Assembly: GCF_014199625.1 (NCBI RefSeq)
Contig: NZ_JACHNY010000003.1
Span: 372,001 to 436,000 of the forward strand
From: Sphingomonas abaci
GTDB taxonomy: Bacteria; Pseudomonadota; Alphaproteobacteria; Sphingomonadales; Sphingomonadaceae
Direction of reading: 5' to 3'
DNA: 64,000 nt
Part shown: piece after piece, positions 1 through 9,119 of the stretch
Position numbering within the stretch: the stretch's first letter is position 1
How the letters are laid out: every line of letters starts with the position of its first letter
Made by a program: the position numbers and the translations under genes
The notes under the pieces: generated by a model
The model's database searches: none
Told to the model about the DNA's origin: nothing
What the model saw: only the letters and a program-made list of their open reading frames with translations

Positions 1-2121
1 GACGAAGAACAGCCATTTGAGCAGCCAGACGAAGCCGCCGAGCAGCGCGAAGATGCCGACATCGAGCCGCACCGCCGCCAGGTCGCTGCCGCTGACCGGC
101 GGCATGACCTGCGCATGGCTGAGCCCCATCAGCCGCGACACGGGCACGAAGGTGAAGCCGCGCGCGCGCAAGCCCTCGATGATGCGGGGCAACGCCTCGA
201 CCGTCTGCGCGCGGTCGCCGCCGCCGTCATGCAGCAGGATGACATTGGCGGTGCCGCGATCGGGGCCTGGGTTCATCGCCTGGTCGATCGCGCGCTGGAC
301 GATGGCATCGACGCCGGGCCGCTTCCAGTCGTCCGGATCGTCGTGCAGGCCGACCACCGTATAGCCGCGCTCCTGCGCGAGCAGCGCCGGGTCGAGCTCG
401 TCGGGCGTGGTCGGCTCGGCATCGCCGAAATAGGGCGCGCGGAACAGGCGCGTGGCATGGCCGGTATAGGCCTCGATCAGCCGCTGAGTCGCATTCAACT
501 CCAGCGCGGTGCCGCGCGCGCTGACCTCGGCCAGGTTGGGGTGGGTGTAGCTGTGGTTGCCGATCTCGTGCCCCTCGGCGACCAGCCGGTTGAGCAGCAG
601 CGGGTGGGCCAGCGCATTCTCGCCGATCACGAAGAAGGTGCCGGGCGCCTGTTCGCGCTTCAGCACGTCCAGGATCTGCGGCGTCCAGGTCGGATCGGGA
701 CCGTCGTCGAAGGTCAGCGCGACCAGCTTGGGGATCGCGCCGGTGCGGCGAACGACATAGGGGGTGGGAAGCGTCTGATATTGCTCGCCGACGATCAGGC
801 CGTTGGGCTTGAACGTGATCCGGCGCGTGCCAAGCGTGGGCGTGTTGGTGATGCGCAGGATCTCGCCATCGCCCTCCACGTCGACATTGCCGACCGAGCG
901 GAAGGTCGACAGGTCCGGCCGGGTTCCCTTCCGCCAGGTGGCGAAGTCCTTCCACACGCCAGGGTCCTCGCTGCCCAGCCGCCACAGGGCGACCGCGCCG
1001 ACGCCCGAGGCCCGGGCCGCGAGCAGCTCGTTCCACACGCTCGCGGCGTCGAGCATCCACACGTCGTGGCGCTGGCCGGCGTCGTCCTGATAGGCGAAAT
1101 GGCTGTTGCCGCTGGCCGGATCGAAGGCGATGGTCGCGCCGCTGTCGTGCGCGGCCAGCCATGCCTCTTCCAGGCTGAGCGCGTCGGCACGGCCGCCGTG
1201 CCAGTCATAGGCATAGCTGCCGACCGCCAGTACCAGCTTGTCGCGGTCGACCTGGGTCAGCGCGTCGCGCAACTGGCGCAGGAACCAGCCCTGCGCCGCG
1301 ATCGGCCCCGGCTCGCCGCCTTGCCAATGCTGATCGTAATCCATCAGGAACAGCCGGTCGGTGGCGCCGGCGAACGCCTTCAGGTTCCAGTCGGCATCGC
1401 CGACCGGCACGGTCGCGGTCACCAACTTGCCGAGCGGCGCCCAGGCGGTGCGGGCCTCGCGCAGCAGAGTGCGATAGTCGTTCAGCGACCCGGCCGGCAG
1501 GCTTTCGAAATCGAAGACGACGCCGGCTGCCTTGGTCTGGACGAGCGACTGGCCGATCGTGTCGATCAGCATCCGCCGCGCTTTGGGATCGTGGAGCAGC
1601 GCCGCCGCGCCCGCGCCATCCCAATCGCCATCGGCGGTGTTCTGCACCATCGGCAGCACCGCCGGCCGCTTCGGGCTGGCGGCCAGGATCGCGTCGAAGC
1701 GCGGATCGGGGGTGCGGACGATGGTGTGGCGCGGACCGGTGACGCTGAACTGCGCGGGCACCACCCAGTCGAGCTGGCCGACATGGCGTTCCAGCGACAC
1801 GCGGCTGGCATCCGCCCAAGGCACGTAGAACCCGACCGTCAGTGGCCGCCCGCCGGTGCCCGCCGCCGTGCGCTTCGGCAGCCAGCCGATCTGGCGCAGC
1901 TCGTGGCTGACCCCGTGGCGGAAGGCGGCGATCCGCTGCGCCAGCGGCGCGCTGCGCGGGCGCTCGAACGGCAGGCGCAGCGATGCGCCCGCCGGCACGT
2001 TCAGGATCGTCACCGCGAAGGCGATGGCCGCCAGCAGGATCACGGCCACCAGCAGCAGCACGCCGCGCAGGCTCCAGGCGCGCCGGTTGCCGCTGGGGTC
2101 GTAGAAGATCGGTTTGCTCAT
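1..2121 (-). CDS. Membrane-anchored GH18-like plus NodB polysaccharide deacetylase protein (partial, 3' end outside window)
   Basis: Reads from ATG at 2121 through 707 codons to the window edge without a stop, so the C-terminus is missing. A short cytoplasmic tail (MSKPIFYDPS) is followed by a membrane segment at about 19-40, placing the rest outside the inner membrane. Residues ~75-370 resemble a glycosyl hydrolase 18 barrel with the strand VVFDFES near 203. Residues ~465-670 are a NodB deacetylase domain: TFDDGPDP near 470, HSYTHPN near 520, then RAPYFGD and LLHDGGGDR. The last visible codons (LLGGFVWLLKWLFF) begin a new hydrophobic segment. Known proteins of this build continue into a membrane family 2 glycosyltransferase; that part is inferred. 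Likely role: making or modifying an N-acetylated exopolysaccharide. The substrate is unknown. Confidence 0.85.
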   Translation of the reverse strand, partial: MSKPIFYDPSGNRRAWSLRGVLLLVAVILLAAIAFAVTILNVPAGASLRLPFERPRSAPLAQRIAAFRHGVSHELRQIGWLPKRTAAGTGGRPLTVGFYVPWADASRVSLERHVGQLDWVVPAQFSVTGPRHTIVRTPDPRFDAILAASPKRPAVLPMVQNTADGDWDGAGAAALLHDPKARRMLIDTIGQSLVQTKAAGVVFDFESLPAGSLNDYRTLLREARTAWAPLGKLVTATVPVGDADWNLKAFAGATDRLFLMDYDQHWQGGEPGPIAAQGWFLRQLRDALTQVDRDKLVLAVGSYAYDWHGGRADALSLEEAWLAAHDSGATIAFDPASGNSHFAYQDDAGQRHDVWMLDAASVWNELLAARASGVGAVALWRLGSEDPGVWKDFATWRKGTRPDLSTFRSVGNVDVEGDGEILRITNTPTLGTRRITFKPNGLIVGEQYQTLPTPYVVRRTGAIPKLVALTFDDGPDPTWTPQILDVLKREQAPGTFFVIGENALAHPLLLNRLVAEGHEIGNHSYTHPNLAEVSARGTALELNATQRLIEAYTGHATRLFRAPYFGDAEPTTPDELDPALLAQERGYTVVGLHDDPDDWKRPGVDAIVQRAIDQAMNPGPDRGTANVILLHDGGGDRAQTVEALPRIIEGLRARGFTFVPVSRLMGLSHAQVMPPVSGSDLAAVRLDVGIFALLGGFVWLLKWLFFV

Positions 2122-2196
2122 CGGCAGGCCCCTAGACGCGACGGTCTTCTCGCTCGGTGTCCCCTGAATGACCGATCCGTCATGCGGCGGCGGCGG

Positions 2197-2754
2197 TCAG
2201 CGTCCTTTGGTATCCGGGACATAGGCGTCGATCAGCGCCCCGACATAATCGGGCGCAACGCCGGTCAGCTCGCGCGCGGGCGTGCCGCCATAGATGAAGC
2301 CGTTGACCGGATAGGTGCTGCCGCCCAGCCCCTCATTGTCGCGGAACCAGACCTTCACGTCGCTCCAGTCGTTGCGGTCGCTGACGTCGTAGAGCGTCAC
2401 GTCCTGCTCGGCATGGCCCCGCTCGCCATTCTGGCGCGACCAGTTGGCATGGGTCAGCATCACCACGCGCTTCTCGACCACGCGGCTGACCACGGCGACA
2501 TGGCCGAGCGGCAGGCGGCTGGTGCGCGCGAACACGATGACCGCGCCGGGGCGGGGAACATGGCCGCGCGCGTAGCGGCCCTCGGCCTGGCTCCACCAGG
2601 TCCAGGCGTCGCCGAAGATCTGGATGCCGGAGGCGGCCCGGGCAAAGGGCACGCACTGCCCGACATAATCGAGCAACGAACGGGCACGGACGGGCGCGGC
2701 GACCGACAGGGCGGTGACCATCAGCGCGAGAGCGGAGGTGGCGGCGCGAAGCAT
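2197..2754 (-). CDS. Secreted CHAP-domain protein (putative peptidoglycan amidase/endopeptidase)
   Basis: 185 residues with an N-terminal signal peptide (hydrophobic core ~4-20, AxA-like site near PVRARS). The mature part is a CHAP domain: Cys34 in GQCVPFAR, His85 in LGHVAVV and Asn104 in HANW match the cysteine/histidine/polar-residue active site of NlpC/P60-type hydrolases. Expected to act in the periplasm on peptide cross-links, though several CHAP proteins also cleave other amides. It lies 75 bp upstream of the GH18/NodB gene on the same strand, so both could serve the cell envelope. ATG at 2754 is the first start giving a complete signal peptide. Family assignment is firm, substrate is not. 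Confidence 0.85.
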   Translation of the reverse strand: MLRAATSALALMVTALSVAAPVRARSLLDYVGQCVPFARAASGIQIFGDAWTWWSQAEGRYARGHVPRPGAVIVFARTSRLPLGHVAVVSRVVEKRVVMLTHANWSRQNGERGHAEQDVTLYDVSDRNDWSDVKVWFRDNEGLGGSTYPVNGFIYGGTPARELTGVAPDYVGALIDAYVPDTKGR

Positions 2755-2845
2755 ACGGCAAATTATGCCGATTCGCGGTTAATGAAAGATTGTTCTCGCG
2801 ATTTCCCGCGCTTTTCATCGCATTGGGGGCAGTGTTCCTGAACGA

Positions 2846-2970
2846 TCCCCTATTGTTCTCCGGCCTTCGCCGGGGCCGTGATTGAAGAGGCAGAGGTAAG
2901 GGAGCGCTGCGCTTCGTCATTGCCATCCCCCCAACTGGGCCCCGGCCTTCGCCAGGGAGCAATAGGGGGA
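2846..2970. repeat. Dispersed inverted-repeat element, copy A (diverged)
   Basis: Imperfect terminal inverted repeats. The outer ends CCCCTATTG and CAATAGGGG face each other, and inside them lie GGCCTTCGCCGGGG (left) and CCCCGGCCTTCGCC (right, after CCAACTGGG). The centre carries GGAGCGCTGCGCTTCGT, shared with other copies. No coding capacity. It sits between two minus-strand genes (CHAP and MoxR). Confidence 0.7.
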
Positions 2971-2981
2971 CACGGTCGGCC

Positions 2982-3830
2982 TCACCCCGGCTTGCGCCGC
3001 GACAGGAAGGCGAGGCGTTCGAACAGCATCACGTCCTGCTCGTTCTTGAGCAGCGCGCCGTGCAGCGGTGGAATCGCCTTGGTCGGGTCGCGATTCTGGA
3101 GCACCTCCAGCGGCATGTCCTCGTGCAGCAACAGCTTCAGCCAGTCGAGCAGCTCGCTGGTCGAGGGCTTCTTCTTCAGCCCCGGCACCTCGCGCACCGC
3201 ATAGAAGATCTCCATCGCACGGGATACCAGCATCCTCTGGATGCCGGGGAAATGCACCTCGACGATGCGCTCCATCGTTTCGCGGTCGGGAAAGGCGATA
3301 TAGTGGAAGAAGCAGCGGCGCAGGAACGCGTCCGGCAGCTCCTTCTCGTTGTTGGAGGTGATGACGACGATCGGCCGCTCCGCCGCGCGCACCGTCTCCT
3401 TGGTCTCGTAGACGTGGAACTCCATGCGGTCGAGTTCCTGGAGCAGGTCGTTGGGGAACTCGATGTCGGCCTTGTCGATCTCGTCGATCAGCAGCACCGG
3501 CGGGGTGGGATGCGTGAACGCCTCCCACAATTTGCCGCGCCGGATATAGTTGCCGATGTCGTTGACGCGCGGGTCGCCGAGCTGGCCGTCGCGCAGCCGC
3601 GCGACCGCGTCATATTCGTACAGGCCCTGCTGCGCCTTGGTCGTGGACTTCACCGCCCATTCGATCAGCGGCGCGCCGATCGCCGCGGCGATCTCCTGCG
3701 CCAGCACCGTCTTGCCGGTGCCGGGCTCGCCCTTGACCAGCAGGGGCCGGCGCAAGGTGACGGCGGCGTTGACCGCGACCCGGAGGTCGTCGGTCGCGAC
3801 ATAGCGGGCGGTGCCTTCGAAACGGTGCAT
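2982..3830 (-). CDS. MoxR-family AAA+ ATPase
   Basis: 282 residues from ATG at 3830; an upstream in-frame TTG at 3866 is less likely because the conserved N-terminus begins HRFEGTARY. Walker A is GEPGTGKT (~34-41), Walker B is VLLIDEID (~112-119), followed by sensor 1 ITSNNEKELPDAFLRRC with the arginine finger. The C-terminal part is helical (KKPSTSELLDWLKLL). MoxR ATPases are chaperone-like and usually act with a von Willebrand factor A protein in metal-centre or complex assembly; no VWA gene is inside the window, but the downstream side is occupied by repeat A and unrelated genes. It follows the unrecognised gene at 3871-4629 by 40 bp, so the two probably share a transcript. Confidence 0.9.
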   Translation of the reverse strand: MHRFEGTARYVATDDLRVAVNAAVTLRRPLLVKGEPGTGKTVLAQEIAAAIGAPLIEWAVKSTTKAQQGLYEYDAVARLRDGQLGDPRVNDIGNYIRRGKLWEAFTHPTPPVLLIDEIDKADIEFPNDLLQELDRMEFHVYETKETVRAAERPIVVITSNNEKELPDAFLRRCFFHYIAFPDRETMERIVEVHFPGIQRMLVSRAMEIFYAVREVPGLKKKPSTSELLDWLKLLLHEDMPLEVLQNRDPTKAIPPLHGALLKNEQDVMLFERLAFLSRRKPG

Positions 3831-3870
3831 GACCGGAGACTTGGCGGATCGTTCCACCGCGCGCAAGCGG

Positions 3871-4629
3871 TCAGCCGCGCGCCGCCCGCCGCGCCTCCAG
3901 CAGGTCCCACAGCCCGCGATGCTGGGCGAGCAGCTGGCGGGCGCCGAACGTCATCGCCCGCTCCACCGCGGACGAGTCGGCCAGCCGGGTCATCGCGCCC
4001 TGCGTCGCGACGACGCTGGGCAACGTCACCGGCGGAGGCTCGATGCCGAAGGCGGTGGCGCAGCGGGCGAGCAGGTGGCGGATCTCCACCCAGTCGGCGA
4101 CCAGCGCCGCCGCCGCGCCGGTGGCGGTGCCGCCCCGGTCGGACCGGGCGAGCATCTCAATCGCGTGGCGCACGCCGGCCAGCGCCGCCTCGCTTTCCGC
4201 CTGGCCGGGGGTGGAAGGCAGCGGCCCCGCCGCCGCGGTCAGTTGCGCGATCAGTCCGCGTTCGTCGGCGAAGCCGGCCGCCGCCGCCTCCAGCCAGTCA
4301 CAGGCGTCGGGCTGCACGCAGCGCTGATACGCTTCGTCGAACAGGCCGGGATGGCTGCCATGGACCGCGCACAGCGCATGGACCGCGTCGGACAGGTCGC
4401 GGGGATGCGCCGCCGCCGTCAGCAGGTGCAGGAGATGCGGGTGCGGCGCGCTGCCCTCCTCCGCCACCAGCCCTCCAATCCTGTCCCAGGCACCCTGATG
4501 TCGTGCCAGCTGTACGCTTTCCAATGCGGTTCTTCCCGGTTGCTGCCCGACGGATTTGGCCCGGCGGGTCGGGACCATATGGGACAGTATGCGATACCGA
4601 ACCGCATAGAGACGTGGTGAAACTGTCAT
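3871..4629 (-). CDS. Conserved-looking hypothetical protein upstream of moxR
   Basis: 252 residues, not recognised. Mostly alanine- and leucine-rich helices with scattered His and Cys (for example HPHLLHLLTAAAHP near 62-75, QRCVQPDACDW near 102-112), no signal peptide and no membrane segment, so probably cytosolic. The start at ATG 4629 is the furthest upstream; M18 (MVPTRR) is an alternative. Codon use matches the neighbours. Position directly before the MoxR ATPase, with a 40 bp gap, suggests a role linked to that ATPase, but nothing in the sequence names a function. Confidence 0.7.
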   Translation of the reverse strand: MTVSPRLYAVRYRILSHMVPTRRAKSVGQQPGRTALESVQLARHQGAWDRIGGLVAEEGSAPHPHLLHLLTAAAHPRDLSDAVHALCAVHGSHPGLFDEAYQRCVQPDACDWLEAAAAGFADERGLIAQLTAAAGPLPSTPGQAESEAALAGVRHAIEMLARSDRGGTATGAAAALVADWVEIRHLLARCATAFGIEPPPVTLPSVVATQGAMTRLADSSAVERAMTFGARQLLAQHRGLWDLLEARRAARG

Positions 4630-4742
4630 TAACCGTCGCCCGCGTGGCGGCGGGCGGCGGGATTACGGCTGGACGCGGGCGCATGTCGTGCCGATAACGC
4701 GCCACGCGCCCGGGGCGGGCGCGGCTATGGAGACTGGGCGGG

Positions 4743-7094
4743 ATGCGCGCATGGGTGTTGGGTTTGGCGCTGGGGACGGCAGGATGTTCGATCGCGACGG
4801 CCGCCATGGCCGCTGACCAGGCCGGGGCGACGCCCCCCATGACGCAAGCGGCCCCGACGGCGCCCACCGCCCCGGTCGATCCGGCGGACGGTCGGCTGAC
4901 CCTGGCGCGCGTGTTCGGCAATCCGGACCTGTCGGGCACCCAGCCGCGCGCGCTGCGCCTGTCGCCCGACGGCAGCTTGCTCACCAGCCTGCGCAACCGG
5001 CCCGACGAGAAGGAGCGGTTCGACCTGTGGGCGGTCGACACGCGCACCGGCGCGGAACGGATGCTGGTCGATTCCAAGCGCGTCGGCAGCGGCGCGGAGC
5101 TCAGCGAGGCGGAGAAGATGCAGCGTGAGCGCGCCCGCATCGCCGGCTCGAAGGGCATCGTCGACTATGACTGGTCGCCGGACGGCAAGTCGATCCTGGT
5201 GCCGCTCGACGGCGACCTCTATCTCGCCACGCTGGATGGGCAGACGCGCAAGCTGACGCAAGGGGCCGGCGGCGCGCTCAACCCCGTGGTGTCGCCGCGC
5301 GGCCAGTACGTCACCTATGTCCGCGACCAGAATCTCTGGGCGCAACCGCTGGCGGGCGGTCCCGCCCAGCCGGTGACCAAGGGCGGCGGCGGCACCGTGC
5401 ATTTCGGCGAGGCGGAGTTCGTCGCGCAGGAGGAGATGCACCGCGACACCGGCTATTGGTGGAGCCCGGACGAGAGCCGCATCGCGGTCGAGCGGTTCGA
5501 CGAGGCCCCCGTCCATGTCTTCACCCGCGCGGCGATCGGCGCGACCGGCACCAAGATCTACGAACAGCGCTATCCGGCGGCGGGTACGCCCAACGCCGTG
5601 GTCGAATTGTTCGTGATGAAGCCGGATGGCAGCGGCCAGGTGAAGGTCGACCTGGGCGCCAACCCCGACATCTATCTGGCCCGCGTCGACTGGCTGCCGG
5701 ACGGATCGGCGCTGCTGGTCCAGCGCCAGACCCGCGACCAGAAGCGGATGGACGTGCTGCGCGTCGACCCGGCGACGGGCCGCTCGACCATCCTGTTCTC
5801 CGAGAAGTCGGGCGAGAAGAGCTGGCTCAACCTGTCCGACGCCTACCGCGTGCTGAAGGACGGCAGCCTGATCTGGCGGTCGGAGAAGACCGGATATGGC
5901 CAGCTCTATCGCTTCGCCGCCGGCAAGTGGACGCCGCTGACCAAGGGCGACTGGGTGGTCACCAGCCTGGTCGGCGTCGACCAGGACAAGGGCCGCGTCT
6001 ATTTCCTGGGCAACAAGGACGATGTGCTGGAGCAGCAGCTCTATGCGGTCGACATCGCCAAGCCCAACCAGATCACCCGGCTGACCGAGCGCGGCTATTG
6101 GAACAGCGCGACGATGGACGGCTCGGCCAGCCGCTTCATCGTCTCGCGTTCCAGCCCCAGCCAGCCGACCCAGGTCTACCTGGCCGATGCCACCGGCAAG
6201 CGCCTGTCCTGGATCAACGAGAATGCGATCCGGCCGGGCCATCCCTATTATCCCTATCTGGCCAACCACCGCGAGACCATGTTCGGCACGATCAAGGCGG
6301 CGGACGGCACGACGCTCTATTATGAGATGATCACGCCCAAGTTGGAGCCGGGGAAGAAATATCCCGTGTTCTTCCAGCATTATGGCGGTCCGGGCACTGG
6401 TCAGCAGGTGATGCGCAACTGGCAGGGCGCCTTGCCGCAATATCTGGTCGACCAGGGCTGGATCTTCTTCCAGATCGACAATCGCGGCTCGTACAACCGG
6501 GGCAAGGCGTTCGAGGACCATATCTACCATGCCATGGGCACGGTCGAGGTCGAGGATCAGCTGGCGGGCGCCAACTACCTGAAGACGCTGCCCTTCGTCG
6601 ATCCGGCCAAGATCGCCACCTATGGCTGGTCCTATGGCGGCTATATGTCGATCAAGATGCTGGAGAAGACGCCGGGCGTCTATGCGGCGGCGGTGTCGGG
6701 CGCGCCGGTGACCGACTGGCAGCTCTATGACACCCATTACACCGAACGCTATCTGGGCGACCCGGCGAAGGATCCGGCAAGCTATAGCGGCTCGGCGGCG
6801 ATCGCCGACGCGTCCAAGATCCGCGATCCGCTGCTGCTGATCCACGGCATGGCCGACGACAATGTCTTCCTGGACAATTCGACCGCCTTCGCCGCCGAGA
6901 TGCAGCGCACCGCGACGCCGTTCGAGATGATGTTCTACCCCGGCTACACCCACCGCGTCGCGGGGCCGGGGATCAGCGAGCATCTGTGGAAGACGATCCT
7001 GAATTTCCTCGACCGCGAGGTGAAGAACAAGCCGGCGGTCGCGGCTGCAGCGGGGGACGAGGCGGAAGCAGCTGCACCGGCGGTGCCGCAATAA
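4743..7094 (+). CDS. S9 family dipeptidyl peptidase IV-like serine peptidase
   Basis: 783 residues, exported: hydrophobic N-terminus (MRAWVLGLALGTAGCSIAT) with either a lipobox-like TAGC or a signal peptidase I site near AMAADQ. Residues ~50-520 form a DPP IV-type beta-propeller, with a double-Glu-like FVAQEEMHRDTGYWWSPD segment near 225-240 matching the N-terminal amine-binding EE of dipeptidyl peptidases. The alpha/beta hydrolase domain carries the nucleophile in GWSYGGY (Ser ~630), Asp ~705 in HGMADDNV and His ~737 in YTHRV. It should remove N-terminal dipeptides, preferably after Pro or Ala, in the periplasm. A GGAG lies about 10 bases before the ATG. The C-terminus ends in a short Ala/Glu tail beyond the catalytic fold. 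Confidence 0.92.
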   Translation: MRAWVLGLALGTAGCSIATAAMAADQAGATPPMTQAAPTAPTAPVDPADGRLTLARVFGNPDLSGTQPRALRLSPDGSLLTSLRNRPDEKERFDLWAVDTRTGAERMLVDSKRVGSGAELSEAEKMQRERARIAGSKGIVDYDWSPDGKSILVPLDGDLYLATLDGQTRKLTQGAGGALNPVVSPRGQYVTYVRDQNLWAQPLAGGPAQPVTKGGGGTVHFGEAEFVAQEEMHRDTGYWWSPDESRIAVERFDEAPVHVFTRAAIGATGTKIYEQRYPAAGTPNAVVELFVMKPDGSGQVKVDLGANPDIYLARVDWLPDGSALLVQRQTRDQKRMDVLRVDPATGRSTILFSEKSGEKSWLNLSDAYRVLKDGSLIWRSEKTGYGQLYRFAAGKWTPLTKGDWVVTSLVGVDQDKGRVYFLGNKDDVLEQQLYAVDIAKPNQITRLTERGYWNSATMDGSASRFIVSRSSPSQPTQVYLADATGKRLSWINENAIRPGHPYYPYLANHRETMFGTIKAADGTTLYYEMITPKLEPGKKYPVFFQHYGGPGTGQQVMRNWQGALPQYLVDQGWIFFQIDNRGSYNRGKAFEDHIYHAMGTVEVEDQLAGANYLKTLPFVDPAKIATYGWSYGGYMSIKMLEKTPGVYAAAVSGAPVTDWQLYDTHYTERYLGDPAKDPASYSGSAAIADASKIRDPLLLIHGMADDNVFLDNSTAFAAEMQRTATPFEMMFYPGYTHRVAGPGISEHLWKTILNFLDREVKNKPAVAAAAGDEAEAAAPAVPQ

Positions 7095-7116
7095 GGACGG
7101 CACCTTTAAATCTGAA

Positions 7117-7205
7117 CCACCCCGGCGGAGGCCGGGGTCCAATTACGGAGCGCTTCGGGTAAGTCATTGGCGTTTCCCAACTGGATCCCGGCCTCCGCCG
7201 GGATG
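7117..7205. repeat. Dispersed inverted-repeat element, copy B (short variant)
   Basis: Left arm CCCCGGCGGAGGCCGGGGTCC and right arm CTGGATCCCGGCCTCCGCCGGG are nearly exact inverted repeats; the centre has TTACGGAGCGCTTCGGGTAAG. The arms differ from copies C-E by compensating changes (GGAGG for GAAGG in one arm, CCTCC for CCTTC in the other), so base pairing is kept. Confidence 0.75.
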
Positions 7206-7283
7206 GTGGCGGAAGAGCAGCCAGGGTATCCCTCCATCATCCCGTAAGACGCGCGTCGCACAATCCGGCTAAGAGGCGCGGCG

Positions 7284-8000
7284 ATGCGATTCGTCACCAC
7301 CTTCCACCTCTGGCCGTTCCTCGACACCTTGGTCAGCTATCTCGCCGCCTTCGTGCTCGGCACGCTGATCGGCGCGGAGCGGCAGTATCGCCAGCGCAAC
7401 GCCGGCCTGCGCACCAACGCGCTGGTCGCAATCGGCGCGGCGGCGTTCGTCGACCTGGGCCAGCGGCTGGGCGGCGACGTCGAGTCGATCCGGATCATCG
7501 CCTATGTCGTGTCCGGCATCGGCTTCCTGGGCGCGGGCGTGATCATGAAGGAGGGGCTGAACGTCCGCGGCCTCAACACCGCCGCGACGCTCTGGTGCTC
7601 GGCCGCGGTCGGCGCGATCGCGGGCAGCGACATGCTGGCGGAGGCGGTGCTGCTGACCGGCATCGTCCTCCTCGCCAACACCGCGCTGCGTCCGCTGGTC
7701 GATGCGATCAACCGCATTCCCGTGGAGGGACGCAGCGTCGAGGCGACCTATCTGGTCACGCTGACCACCACCGAGCAGCAGGCGCAGGGACTAAGCGATG
7801 AACTGGTCGCCCGGCTGGAGGCAGCGCAGCTTCCGGTCGGCGAGGTGAGGATCGAACCGCGCGCGGGCGGCGCGGCGGACGTGGTCGCGACGCTGACGAG
7901 CACGATCGTCGACGCCGTAGAGCTGGACCAGGTGACCGACGCGATGCAGGCCTTGCCCGGCGTCCGCCACGTCACCTGGCAGGGGCGCACGCACGACTGA
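7284..8000 (+). CDS. MgtC/SapB-family membrane protein
   Basis: 238 residues. The first ~135 form the MgtC domain with four or five membrane helices and the family signatures LGTLIGAERQYRQRNAGLRTNALV, broken here as LGTLIGAERQ (~26-35) then GLRTNALV, and GIGFLGAG with a following NVRGLNTAATLW. The C-terminal ~90 residues are a soluble ACT-like domain (QGLSDELVARLEAAQLPVGE). MgtC proteins are linked to growth in low magnesium and, in several pathogens, to modulation of the F-ATPase; no magnesium sensor or leader structure is visible here. It stands alone between repeat B and asd. Confidence 0.88.
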   Translation: MRFVTTFHLWPFLDTLVSYLAAFVLGTLIGAERQYRQRNAGLRTNALVAIGAAAFVDLGQRLGGDVESIRIIAYVVSGIGFLGAGVIMKEGLNVRGLNTAATLWCSAAVGAIAGSDMLAEAVLLTGIVLLANTALRPLVDAINRIPVEGRSVEATYLVTLTTTEQQAQGLSDELVARLEAAQLPVGEVRIEPRAGGAADVVATLTSTIVDAVELDQVTDAMQALPGVRHVTWQGRTHD

Positions 8001-8088
8001 AGCCACGCTTTATCGCGCAATAACCCGAAACCCGTTGTGCCGCGCGGCGCAATACCGTTATGGGCCGCCCTCGCATACGGAGGGTCAT

Positions 8089-9117
8089 ATGGGTTATCGG
8101 GTCGTGGTCGCGGGGGCGACGGGCAATGTCGGGCGCGAGATGGTCAACATCCTCGCCGAGCGGGAATTTCCGCTCGACGAGATCGCCGTGCTTGCCTCCA
8201 GCCGCAGCCAGGGCGACCAGATCGAATATGGTGAGACCGGCAAGATGCTCAAGGTCCAGAACATCGAGCATTTCGATCCCGAAGGCTGGGACATCGCGCT
8301 GTTCGCGATCGGCAGCGAAGCGACCAAGGTCTATGCCCCCAAATTCGCCGCCGCCGGCTGCACCGTGATCGACAATTCGTCGCTCTACCGGATGGACCCG
8401 GACGTGCCGCTGATCGTGCCCGAGGTGAACCCGGAGGCGATCGACGGCTATCGCGCCAAGAACATCATCGCCAACCCGAATTGCTCGACCGCCCAGATGG
8501 TCGTCGCGCTGAAGCCGCTGCACGATGCGGCGACGATCACCCGCGTCATCGTCTCGACCTATCAGTCGGTGTCGGGCGCGGGCAAGGTCGGCATGGACGA
8601 GCTGTTCGAACAGAGCCGCAACATCTTCGTCGGCGACCCGGCCGAGCCGAAGAAGTTCACCAAGCAGATCGCCTTCAACGTCATTCCGCATATCGACAGC
8701 TTTCTGGATGACGGCTCCACCAAGGAAGAGTGGAAGATGGTGGTCGAGACCAAGAAGATCCTCGGCCCCAGGATCAAGGTGACCGCCACCTGCGTGCGCG
8801 TGCCGGTGTTCGTCGGCCATTCCGAGGCGCTGAACGTCGAGTTCGAGCGCGAGATCTCGGCGGAGGAAGCGCGCACCATCCTGCGCGAGGCGCCGGGCAT
8901 CATGCTGATCGACAAGCAGGAGGACGGCGGCTACGTCACGCCCATCGAGGCGGCGGGCGACGACGCCACCTATGTCAGCCGGGTGCGCGAGGACCCGACC
9001 GTCGAGAACGGCCTGAACCTGTGGTGCGTCAGCGACAATCTGCGCAAGGGGGCGGCGCTCAACGCGGTGCAGATCGCCGAACTGCTCGGCCGCCGGCACC
9101 TCCAGAAGGGGGCGTGA
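8089..9117 (+). CDS. asd: Aspartate-semialdehyde dehydrogenase
   Basis: 342 residues; reduces aspartyl-phosphate to aspartate semialdehyde with NADPH, the shared step to lysine/diaminopimelate, threonine and methionine. GATGNVGREM (~8-17) binds NADP, NPNCSTAQM holds catalytic Cys132, SVSGAG (~160) follows, and the C-terminal SDNLRKGAALNAVQIAE is typical. ATG 8089 is chosen over an upstream start at 8035 because GGAGG stands 5 bases before it and the Rossmann strand starts at once. It overlaps by spacing with the next gene (2 bp gap), so the lipoprotein is co-transcribed. Homoserine dehydrogenase, the next enzyme in the threonine branch, is also in this window at 61450. Confidence 0.95.
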   Translation: MGYRVVVAGATGNVGREMVNILAEREFPLDEIAVLASSRSQGDQIEYGETGKMLKVQNIEHFDPEGWDIALFAIGSEATKVYAPKFAAAGCTVIDNSSLYRMDPDVPLIVPEVNPEAIDGYRAKNIIANPNCSTAQMVVALKPLHDAATITRVIVSTYQSVSGAGKVGMDELFEQSRNIFVGDPAEPKKFTKQIAFNVIPHIDSFLDDGSTKEEWKMVVETKKILGPRIKVTATCVRVPVFVGHSEALNVEFEREISAEEARTILREAPGIMLIDKQEDGGYVTPIEAAGDDATYVSRVREDPTVENGLNLWCVSDNLRKGAALNAVQIAELLGRRHLQKGA

Positions 9118-9119
9118 CG

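Noticed and set aside
115..2841. 908-codon plus-strand open frame
   Set aside because: Antisense to the GH18/NodB gene and the CHAP gene; composition shows no domain.
4725..7142. 805-codon minus-strand open frame
   Set aside because: Antisense to the S9 peptidase with all catalytic motifs on the plus strand.
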